From Dehalococcoidia bacterium UBA2158 (GTDB lineage Bacteria; Chloroflexota; Dehalococcoidia; Lucifugimonadales; UBA3495), in assembly GCA_002328185.1 (NCBI GenBank), contig DCWQ01000070.1, positions 1 through 13,001 on the forward strand: 13,001 nt of DNA, written 5' to 3'. A program made the translations under genes and the position numbers. Below the pieces are notes generated by a model, which was not told the origin of the DNA, made no database searches, and worked only from the letters and a program-made list of their open reading frames with translations. Of the stretch, positions 6,812 through 13,001 are shown one piece after another. Position 1 is the first letter of the stretch. The number at the start of each line of letters is the position of its first letter.

Positions 6812-7576
6812 ATGCCAGAGATAGAAGTTCTTTTACCCGGATTCAGCATCAATACTGATCAGGGAACACTGGGTCTTTGTACCGTGACCCTGGTCCGAGG
6901 GGAAAAACTGACAGTTGTGGATGTGGGGCACTTTGGGCGGCGAACCATGTTGGTTGAGACTCTGCAAAGCCATGGGATCTCCACCGAGGAGATCGGAAGA
7001 GTGATACTAACCCATGCCCATTGGGACCACTCCCAAAACACCGATCTGTTTCCCAACGCCGAAATCGTGATTTCCAAACAGGAATTGGAATATAGCCGAA
7101 ACCCAAGGGCCAATGATTACGCGACCGCCAAGTATTTCGCCGACACACTGTCACCCCACACTGTTATAGAAGTCTCAGGGGAGACCGAATTAGAGAAGGG
7201 AATAGGAACGTTTGATACGCCGGGCCATACCGCGGGCCACCAGAGCGTTCTTGTGGAGACTTCGGGGGGCGTGGTATGCCTTGGGGGTGATGCAATCTCA
7301 GATGCAGGTGCTCTGGGCCGTGGTCTGCCGGCGTTCGTCTTCTGGAGCGTTGAACAAGCCCAAGCCAGCCTGAAGAAGATTTCCGGGGCCGCCAGCGTCA
7401 TATACCCAGGACACGATCGGCCGTTCAAGATCGATGGCAATAATGTCGAATATCTGAAAGCAGAAGCTCCAACAATCAAGGTCAGCGGATTCTTAGACAG
7501 TAGCCGAGATCTGGTATCGGTTGAACTTGGCCTGCCGCCCAGGTTTGAACCTCGAATCAACCAGGATGCCGTTTAA
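6812..7576 (+). CDS. MBL-fold metallo-hydrolase
   Basis: This 254-residue protein has the metallo-beta-lactamase fold. The zinc motif HAHWDH gives His68, His70, Asp72 and His73. The remaining ligands are His139 (DTPGHTAGH), Asp160 (LGGDAI) and His201 (IYPGHD). The order and the PGHTAGHQSVLVET segment recall the N-acyl-homoserine-lactonase-like branch (AiiA/AttM type), but that branch covers many lactone and ester hydrolases, so no quorum-quenching role is claimed. The ATG at 6812 was chosen over an in-frame TTG at 6794 because GAGGA (6798-6802) lies nine bases before it, and MPEIEVLLPGF is a natural family start. There is no signal peptide. It is second in the unit with the amidohydrolase and converges on the glycerol kinase gene. 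Confidence 0.88.
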   Translation: MPEIEVLLPGFSINTDQGTLGLCTVTLVRGEKLTVVDVGHFGRRTMLVETLQSHGISTEEIGRVILTHAHWDHSQNTDLFPNAEIVISKQELEYSRNPRANDYATAKYFADTLSPHTVIEVSGETELEKGIGTFDTPGHTAGHQSVLVETSGGVVCLGGDAISDAGALGRGLPAFVFWSVEQAQASLKKISGAASVIYPGHDRPFKIDGNNVEYLKAEAPTIKVSGFLDSSRDLVSVELGLPPRFEPRINQDAV

Positions 7577-7612
7577 CCGGTATCGCGCCCATTGACGCAG
7601 GCCAGCGGTTAA
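7573..7612. repeat. Inverted repeat spanning both stop codons of convergent genes
   Basis: TTAACCG (7573-7579) and CGGTTAA (7606-7612) are exact reverse complements. Each contains the TAA stop of one of the two convergent genes. The loop is 26 bases. A run of five T at 7618-7622 follows on the + strand. A bidirectional transcription end is possible, but the stem is short and the loop long. Confidence 0.3.
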
Positions 7613-9117
7613 GAACCTTTTTGTTCCCCGTCCCGAGCCTGTTCCATCGCCCGTTGCCAGCCGGCATAGAGGTTGTCAGCCTCGTCTCTAGACATCCGCG
7701 GCTCGTAACGGGCGTTCGCTTGCCATTGGGTAGCCAGGTCTTTTTCGTTGTTCCAAAACCCCACCGTTAGGCCCGCCAGATGGGCCGCGCCCAAGGCGGT
7801 GGTCTCGGCTATCTCCGGGACCTCTACCGGTATGCCCAGCATGTCGGCCTGGAATTGCATCAAGAATGGGTTGGTAGAACCTCCGCCATCGGCCCGGAGC
7901 ATGGGTATCTCCGATGGAGCGGACTGCCTGACGACCTCCAGCACGTCTCTGACCTGATAGGCGATCGCCTCAAGTGTCGCCCGGACGATGTGGGCCCGGT
8001 CCGTGCCTCCGGTAATACCCACGATGGTTCCCCGTGCGTAGGGGTCCCAGTGGGGAGCTCCAAGTCCGGTGAAGGCCGGCACGAAATAAACTCCGCCAGC
8101 GCCGGGTATTCTCTTCGCGATCTCTGATGTCTCGGCCGCGTTCTTGATGATGCCCAGCCCATCCCTTAGCCACTGTATGGCGGCCCCGGTGATGAGGACA
8201 CTCCCCTCCAGCGCGTATCGGGTATTGTGACTTTCCCTCTGCCAGCCAACGGTGGTGAGGAGCCCCGGAGGGGGTGCGACCGGTTGTTCGCCGGTCTGCA
8301 TCAGAAGGAATGCCCCGGTGCCGTAAGTGCTCTTAACCATACCCGTCTGGAAACAAGCCTGGCCGAAGAGGGCGCCGCTCTGGTCCCCGACCAGACAGGC
8401 TATCGGGACCGGGACGTCGAACAAACCGGGGCCCGTCTCGCCGAACATGCCGCCCGATGGACGAACTTCGGGCAACATTTTCAGGGGTATGTCCAGCGCC
8501 GAGAGCAGGTCGGGGTCCCATTCCTGGGTGTGAATGTTGAACAGCATGGTGCGCGAGGCGTTGGAAACGTCTGTCGCATGGAGCTTGCCTCTGGTCAAAC
8601 GGTAAAGCAGCCAACTATCGACGGTGCCGGCGCACAATTCGCCTGCTTCAGCCGTTCTCTGGCCGTCGGGCATGTGGTCCAGGAGCCAGCGTATCTTGGT
8701 GCCCGAGAAGTAGGCATCCATGACCAGTCCGGTCTTCTTCCGGACCATGGGCTCTAACCCGCGCTGTTTCAGTTCCTCGCATAGAGGGGCGGTGCGCCGG
8801 CATTGCCATACGATGGCCGGCGCGACGGGCTCGCCGGTGGCGCGGTCCCACACAACCGTGGTCTCCCGCTGGTTCGTGATGCCGAAAGCCGCCAACTGCT
8901 GGGGCTCGATTCCGGCCGAGGCTATGGCCTCTCGAGACACGGCGACAACCGACTGGAAAAGCTCTTCCGGGTCGTGGCTCACCCAACCTGGTTCTAGATG
9001 ATACTGGGTGATCTCGCGGCTCGCGGAGGCGACCACACGGCCATCCCGGTCGAAGACGAACGCGGCCGAGCCGGTGGTGCTTTGGTCGATCGCCAGGATG
9101 TGCATCTGTTGGGCCAT
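7609..9117 (-). CDS. glpK: Glycerol kinase
   Basis: This enzyme phosphorylates glycerol with ATP to glycerol-3-phosphate, the entry step of glycerol use and lipid precursor supply. At 502 residues it matches the family length. Visible motifs: the phosphate loop AIDQSTTGSAAF (from residue 9), TNQRETTVVWDR (81-92), catalytic Asp245 in LVGDQSGALFGQ (same number as in E. coli), STYGTGAFLL, LEGSVLITGAAIQWLRDG, and the C-terminal ADGGGSTNPFLMQFQADML. The frame is intact. AGGAG lies only two bases before the chosen ATG, unusually close. A second ATG four codons on (MHILAIDQ) is a reasonable alternative start, 14 bases from that site. No glycerol facilitator or glycerol-3-phosphate dehydrogenase is next to it. 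Upstream lies a broken oxidase gene 62 bases away, so the promoter may be farther up. Confidence 0.95.
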   Translation of the reverse strand: MAQQMHILAIDQSTTGSAAFVFDRDGRVVASASREITQYHLEPGWVSHDPEELFQSVVAVSREAIASAGIEPQQLAAFGITNQRETTVVWDRATGEPVAPAIVWQCRRTAPLCEELKQRGLEPMVRKKTGLVMDAYFSGTKIRWLLDHMPDGQRTAEAGELCAGTVDSWLLYRLTRGKLHATDVSNASRTMLFNIHTQEWDPDLLSALDIPLKMLPEVRPSGGMFGETGPGLFDVPVPIACLVGDQSGALFGQACFQTGMVKSTYGTGAFLLMQTGEQPVAPPPGLLTTVGWQRESHNTRYALEGSVLITGAAIQWLRDGLGIIKNAAETSEIAKRIPGAGGVYFVPAFTGLGAPHWDPYARGTIVGITGGTDRAHIVRATLEAIAYQVRDVLEVVRQSAPSEIPMLRADGGGSTNPFLMQFQADMLGIPVEVPEIAETTALGAAHLAGLTVGFWNNEKDLATQWQANARYEPRMSRDEADNLYAGWQRAMEQARDGEQKGS

Positions 9118-9179
9118 GGCTCCTACGGGCTTACACTCCCCCGGTTAGCGCCGCCATTCGGGAGCTCTCATCGGGAGCG

Positions 9180-9743
9180 TCAAGCCGAGGCCTTAACCCC
9201 ATTGGGGCTGGCGAGGATATCGGTGGGCTTGCCATAGATGCTTTCTTGATTTCGGTCTTCCCAGTAATCTTGAAGACCCTGTTCGCCCCTTCGTTCCGCC
9301 CATTTCTTAAGGATGTCCCGCTGTTCGTTGGAATTGAATAGAGGCACTGCATTACCGCATGACTCTTGGACTATGTCGACTTGCATGTCGAATATCTGCC
9401 TGGCGCCCGGAGTAACGGGTAGCAAGGGGTAGAGTTCGCTCCACTTGGGGTCCCTTGGGTGGATGACCTGGGCGCGTTCATATAGCCACAAGATTAGAGG
9501 CGACCCTTCAAAGGCACAAAATATGAGGGGCATGCGGTCATTTTCCACTACGTGAGCCGCAGATTCGTTCCCGCTGCTGGTCAGGTTCAATCAGACGGCC
9601 CGGTTGTTGCCCAAAACTCGTAATGAATCCATCCCTTTGGGTGACACGTTCACTTGGCCATCAAGTGCGGCTGTGCCAACGAAAAACATCTTTTACTTCT
9701 ATACGAAGTCTCTGCGATCCTGGCCGATCTCCGTGAACTTCTC
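9180..9743 (-). pseudogene. Pyridoxamine 5'-phosphate oxidase-family pseudogene with three in-frame stops
   Basis: A single - strand frame, without shifts, encodes a PNPOx-like flavin-binding split-barrel protein of about 187 codons. The N-terminal part reads KFTEIGQDRRDFV, then TAG (9699-9701), Lys, TAA (9693-9695), KMFFVGTAALDGQVNVSPKG, RVLGNNRAV, then TGA (9591-9593). It resumes LNLTSSGNESAAHVVEN and runs to a true TGA at 9180-9182. Relatives carry an acidic, polar or Gln residue at the first two positions and Trp at the third (AVWLNLTSSG), so each stop fits one base change (for example GAG, CAA, TGG). No start codon is evident upstream; I set the limit where similarity fades. A piece of 136 residues from TTG 9590 could be translated, but it lacks the N-terminal half of the barrel. 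Three different stop codons make recoding unlikely. This is a decayed gene. Confidence 0.88.
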
Positions 9744-9863
9744 GTGTTTTGCTCGGTCCGCCGGTAAGTTAGCGATAGTATACCCGGCCAGGGAAAGCGG
9801 TTCCAACGATGAATCGGTAGCGGGGAGGCAGGTGTTGTCAGCCTCCAGGAGCCGCCAGAGGGC

Positions 9864-12512
9864 CTAAACGACCCCCGCTTCCGCCAGGTAGGCCAGCTCC
9901 GTCTTCTGCAGTCCCAACTCCCCGCAGAAAATATCCTCGTTGTGCTCCCCGATCAGGGGCGCGCGGCTGGATATCCGCCAGGGCGATCCGTTGTAGATGC
10001 CGGCGGCCCCAGGGTATTTGAAGGTCTTGCCCAGTTCGGGATGCGGAACGTCAACCCAGAAGTCGCGGTCGGTCAGATGGCCCTCGTCCACCAGCTCATC
10101 CGGGGCGCGGATGGCTCCCCAGTTGAAGCCGCGTTCCTGGCCGCCGTGGGCTACCTCATCCCGAGTCATGTTGGCGGCAAAGTTGGCGACTACGTCCTCG
10201 ACATGCGCCTCGCTGGCCGCAAACACTGCGGGGTCCAGATAGCGTTCTTCCGTGAGGTCGCCGGCTAGACCGTGGCCGTCCATCCATTCGACCAGCGTCG
10301 GGAACAACCGGAGGGTGACCCTCGACGCCGAAGCATTCACGTACTTGCCGTCCTTGCAGAGCAGTTGGCTTACGGCGGTGGGCATCGCCGCGGCGTGACG
10401 GCCGGTCTGGCGCAGCACCACCTGCCCCTGGTAGATATAGGTGTTCACGTGCATCTCGGTGGTCAGGGCACAGGCGTCGTGCACTGAAGCGTCGATGTAC
10501 TGGCCCTGGCCTGATCCCGTGCGATGCATCAGGGCGGCGATTATCGCCATGTAGGCATAGTGGCTGCCGATGTGCCAGGCTTGTCCGCCGCCCGGCGCGA
10601 TGGGTATATCTCCGGGCACGTGGTCACTGTCGTAGCCGCAGCAGCCCATCTGCCCACCCGCCGCCAGGTGCAGCAGGTCGCTGGCCAGGAAATCCCGCCA
10701 GGGCCCGGTCTGACCGAACGAGGTCAGCGAACACATGATCAGCCGTGGGTTCGACTTGACCAGGTCCTCGTAACCCAACCCCAGCGAGGTCAGATAACCG
10801 GCGTCGAAAGTCTCCAAGATGACGTCCGCCGTGTCGGCCAACTCCCTGAAGAGGCCCCGACCATCCTCGGACTCGAGGTTCAGAGTGATGCCCCGTTTGG
10901 AGGTATTGTAGTGCCAGAAGGAGAGGCTGCGCTCGCGGTGGGGCAGGTCGTCCAAGAACGGCCCCACTGTCCGGGCGTGCTCGCCGCCCGATGGCTCGAT
11001 CTTGATGACCTCGGCTCCCAGGTCGGCCATGAGTTTCCCGCAGTACTGGCCTTTCTCGTCGGCCAGTTCTAGCACCCGTAAGCGGGAGAGCGGGCCGCTG
11101 CTCGTGGCGGCAGAGGCTTTTTCAGACTTGAACGCGGCTCCCGCGCCGGTGAAGGGTATGGGCTCTGACTTGATCATTTCGTCCATGTAGGGGTAGCGGT
11201 CGAGGGTCGAAGGCCAGAAGGTATTGTCTTCGTAGCCGGACACAAAATCCTCGTGGCTGAGACCCAGCATCCCTTCGAAAATCTCCTGGTTGTGCTGGCC
11301 GATCATGGGAGCGGGCTTGGTGTTGGTTGCCGGGGTTTCGGACAGCTTGAACGGAGCATTCTGAAATTTGTATTTGCCGATAACCGGGTGTTCCAGCTCC
11401 TGGTACAGGTCGCGGTGGCGGAGCTGGGGGTCGTGGTCCACCCGGTTCTCGGTGCTCTGGACCGGCATGGCGGGAACGCCCGACGACTGGCAGATCTCCA
11501 TCAATTCGTACTTCTCAAGGGTTTGGGCCCACTCTTGAATGCCGAAGTCCATCTCTTCTTGATTCTGGAGACGACCGCTCAATGTGCCGAATTTGGGCGA
11601 TGAGGCCCACTTGGGAGAGCCCATGACTCCCACCAGACGCCGCCACTCGTCATCGGAGAAGCATGCAATAGCGCACCAGTCGTTGTAGCCGCCGCCCTTG
11701 GTGCGGTAGGAGTTGTGCGGGGCGGTGGTGGGGCCCCGGTAATTGTTAAGCATGGGTGTGCCGGGCCAATGCGCCCGGTTGCCGGGGGGGAAACCTTCCC
11801 TGCGCGATGGACGGCCATTGACCGTGGCGTCAAGCATGGCCGAGCCGTTCAGGGTTGCGCCGACGATCATCTGGGAGAGGTCGACGTGCTGGCCTTGGCC
11901 GGTGATATTCCGGTTGTAGAGAGCGGTCATCGTGGAGAAGGCGATGTACATGCCGCCGGTGTCGTCCAGGTAGGACCAGCCCCATCCGGCAGGCTGCTCG
12001 CCGGGTAGGCCAGACAAAAATGTCAGTCCTGAGAAAGCCTGGGCGATGGGCCCCATAGTGAGGTATTCGCGGTGCCGTCCGGTATGCCCGAAGCCGGACT
12101 GGGAGACGTAGACGATGTCTGGTTTGATCTTCTTCAGCTCTTCGTAGCCCAGACCCCAACTCTGCAACGTCTGGGCGCTGAAGTTCTCGACCACCACGTC
12201 GGAGACCGCGACCAGTTTCTTGATCAACTCCAGGCCGCGCTCCGACCGCAGATTGACCGTGATACCCTTCTTGTTGGCGTTGGTGTCGTTGAAATTGGTC
12301 CGGGAGTTGAGGTCGGGCTCGACGCCGGGGGCCGTCCCTCCGGTGGTCCTGCCCCGCTCGTTCAGAGGCCATTCCACCTTGACCACCTCCGCCCCGAAAG
12401 CGCCCAACCAACGGGTCGCCCAGGGACCGGCCCTCACCCAGGTGAAATCCAAAACCCGCACGCCTGCCAGCGCCGCCGGGGTGACTGCTAACTGCCTTTG
12501 GGTCTGGGCCAA
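9864..12512 (-). CDS. Tandem (two-domain) class III CoA-transferase, CaiB/BaiF family
   Basis: The family moves CoA between acyl acids. Usual proteins are about 400 residues, but this one has 882 and holds two copies. Copy 1 (about 15-440): GVRVLDFTWVRAGPWATRWL, GAEVVKVEWP, NKKGITVNL, GLGYEELKKIKPDIVYVSQS, GQGQHVDLSQ. Copy 2 (about 476-875): RLRVLELADEKGQYCGKLMA, GAEVIKIEPSGG, SKRGITLNL, GLGYEDLVKSNPRLIMCSLT, GQGQYIDASVHD. In copy 1 the catalytic Asp expected from formyl-CoA transferase falls at Asp183 (SYLDDTGG). In copy 2 the matching position is Trp646 (QAWHIGSHY). A linker rich in Ala and Ser (about 455-475) joins them. Known class III enzymes are interlocked homodimers, so the fusion may fold as one pseudo-dimer. 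The start is TTG, fixed by GGGAGG five bases ahead. The stop is TAG. The substrate is unknown. Confidence 0.9.
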   Translation of the reverse strand: MAQTQRQLAVTPAALAGVRVLDFTWVRAGPWATRWLGAFGAEVVKVEWPLNERGRTTGGTAPGVEPDLNSRTNFNDTNANKKGITVNLRSERGLELIKKLVAVSDVVVENFSAQTLQSWGLGYEELKKIKPDIVYVSQSGFGHTGRHREYLTMGPIAQAFSGLTFLSGLPGEQPAGWGWSYLDDTGGMYIAFSTMTALYNRNITGQGQHVDLSQMIVGATLNGSAMLDATVNGRPSRREGFPPGNRAHWPGTPMLNNYRGPTTAPHNSYRTKGGGYNDWCAIACFSDDEWRRLVGVMGSPKWASSPKFGTLSGRLQNQEEMDFGIQEWAQTLEKYELMEICQSSGVPAMPVQSTENRVDHDPQLRHRDLYQELEHPVIGKYKFQNAPFKLSETPATNTKPAPMIGQHNQEIFEGMLGLSHEDFVSGYEDNTFWPSTLDRYPYMDEMIKSEPIPFTGAGAAFKSEKASAATSSGPLSRLRVLELADEKGQYCGKLMADLGAEVIKIEPSGGEHARTVGPFLDDLPHRERSLSFWHYNTSKRGITLNLESEDGRGLFRELADTADVILETFDAGYLTSLGLGYEDLVKSNPRLIMCSLTSFGQTGPWRDFLASDLLHLAAGGQMGCCGYDSDHVPGDIPIAPGGGQAWHIGSHYAYMAIIAALMHRTGSGQGQYIDASVHDACALTTEMHVNTYIYQGQVVLRQTGRHAAAMPTAVSQLLCKDGKYVNASASRVTLRLFPTLVEWMDGHGLAGDLTEERYLDPAVFAASEAHVEDVVANFAANMTRDEVAHGGQERGFNWGAIRAPDELVDEGHLTDRDFWVDVPHPELGKTFKYPGAAGIYNGSPWRISSRAPLIGEHNEDIFCGELGLQKTELAYLAEAGVV

Positions 12513-12517
12513 GGTTT

Positions 12518-12523
12518 CCTCCC
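12518..12523 (-). promoter_or_regulatory. Ribosome binding site deciding the TTG start of the CoA-transferase
   Basis: On the - strand GGGAGG is followed by AAACC and then TTG (12510-12512). The near-perfect anti-16S match at five-base spacing, together with family homology beginning within about 15 residues, supports the rare TTG start. I see no in-frame ATG ahead of it with a comparable site. Confidence 0.75.
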
Positions 12524-12592
12524 TAATCTCCTGTTGTTGCCGTGAGCACGAATATACCCATGGCGTGCCGGGCCGTCAATTTACCAGCTGTC

Positions 12593-13001
12593 TTAACGAA
12601 CCGTCTGGTTCTCCAGGTCGAGCACTTTTTCCGCTATCAAGCTGAAGACCCGCCATGATGTTTCGCTGCTCCCCAACGTCGACACATCGTCCGCGTATGT
12701 GTCCAATACAACGTAGGAGCATCCCAGTTTTTCCAGCTCCGCCAGGTCGCGGTGTATCTGATCGAGAGTGCCCTCGCCTATGATGCGGTCTTCTTTGGTT
12801 ACTGGAGAGTTGGTCAGCCAGAGTTTGATCCTCGGACACAGCGCCGGCATCGGCCGGCCTTCCTCGTCGGCGATCTCTTTTAGGCGTGGAATCTCGGTGT
12901 TCTTGAACCGGTCCATCTGGTTCCGGATGGGATGCCATGCGTCTCCGTAGCGGACGGTTCGCCGGAACGCGGCGTCGCTGGGGCCGCCAACCCAGATGGG
13001 G
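12593..13001 (-). CDS. LLM-class flavin-dependent oxidoreductase, C-terminal part (5' end outside window)
   Basis: The frame is open from the window edge (first full codon at 13000) to TAA at 12593-12595, giving about 135 C-terminal residues. PIWVGGPSDAAFRRTVRYGD followed by AWHPIRN is the typical late barrel strand and phosphate-binding region of bacterial luciferase-like monooxygenases and F420-dependent relatives. The end (LDQIHRDLAELEKLGCSYVVLDTY) is the usual C-terminal helix and strand. These enzymes use FMN or F420 for oxidation or reduction of varied organic substrates; which cofactor cannot be told here. The Met at 12914-12916 is internal. The gap to the CoA-transferase start is 80 bases, in the same orientation, so both may be in one transcript. 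Confidence 0.88.
   Translation of the reverse strand, partial: PIWVGGPSDAAFRRTVRYGDAWHPIRNQMDRFKNTEIPRLKEIADEEGRPMPALCPRIKLWLTNSPVTKEDRIIGEGTLDQIHRDLAELEKLGCSYVVLDTYADDVSTLGSSETSWRVFSLIAEKVLDLENQTVR

Noticed and set aside
8227..8757. 176-codon open frame on the + strand inside glycerol kinase
   Set aside because: It lies wholly antisense to an intact, well-recognised gene and its translation has no family character. High GC makes such long antisense frames common.
9824..9846. GGAGGC/GCCTCC hairpin downstream of the CoA-transferase as a terminator
   Set aside because: The stem has only six pairs, with an eleven-base loop and no T-run on the - strand.
10524..11072. 182-codon + strand open frame within the CoA-transferase
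   Set aside because: It is antisense to conserved motifs of the second CoA-transferase copy. There is no independent support.
1..13001. CRISPR array, tRNA, rRNA, transposase, phage or toxin-antitoxin genes
   Set aside because: No regularly spaced repeats, no cloverleaf candidates and no such protein motifs were recognised on either strand by reading.

Overview
The window looks like a piece of an uncultured Chloroflexota genome, most like the SAR202/Dehalococcoidia type. This is inferred from gene content and not proven. It is GC-rich and mixes class III CoA-transferase, LLM-type flavin oxidoreductase, TIM-barrel amidohydrolase, MBL-fold hydrolase, VOC and MetE-like genes, with short palindromic repeats between genes, a pattern I associate with that group. 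No tRNA, rRNA, CRISPR array, transposase or phage gene was seen.

Layout: the + strand holds the tail of an unrecognised gene (to 506), a VOC-family gene with its own promoter and terminator (721-1397), and a cobalamin-independent methionine synthase-like gene (1415-2476) cut by an in-frame amber codon. A cluster of three palindromic repeats (2449-2600) follows. On the - strand are a gamma-glutamyltransferase-family gene with a strong terminator (2623-4486) and, upstream of it, a DipZ/TlpA-like redoxin gene broken by three apparent frameshifts (4619-5730). A divergent promoter at 5837 serves a two-gene + strand unit, an amidohydrolase and an MBL-fold hydrolase (5927-7576). The remainder is on the - strand: intact glycerol kinase (7609-9117), a pyridoxamine-phosphate-oxidase-like pseudogene with three in-frame stops (9180-9743), an 882-residue tandem class III CoA-transferase (9864-12512) and the C-terminal end of an LLM-class flavin oxidoreductase (12593-13001, running off the window).

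The intact genes suggest a catabolic life on diverse small organic molecules: glycerol entry, acyl-CoA activation by CoA transfer, flavin-dependent oxidation and hydrolysis of amides, lactones or esters. There is no single pathway that I can tie together, and no defence, secretion or biosynthetic system. The most notable signals are three decayed or disrupted genes lying among long intact ones, a CoA-transferase fusion whose second half lacks the expected catalytic Asp, and a gene whose stop codon comes from a palindromic repeat.
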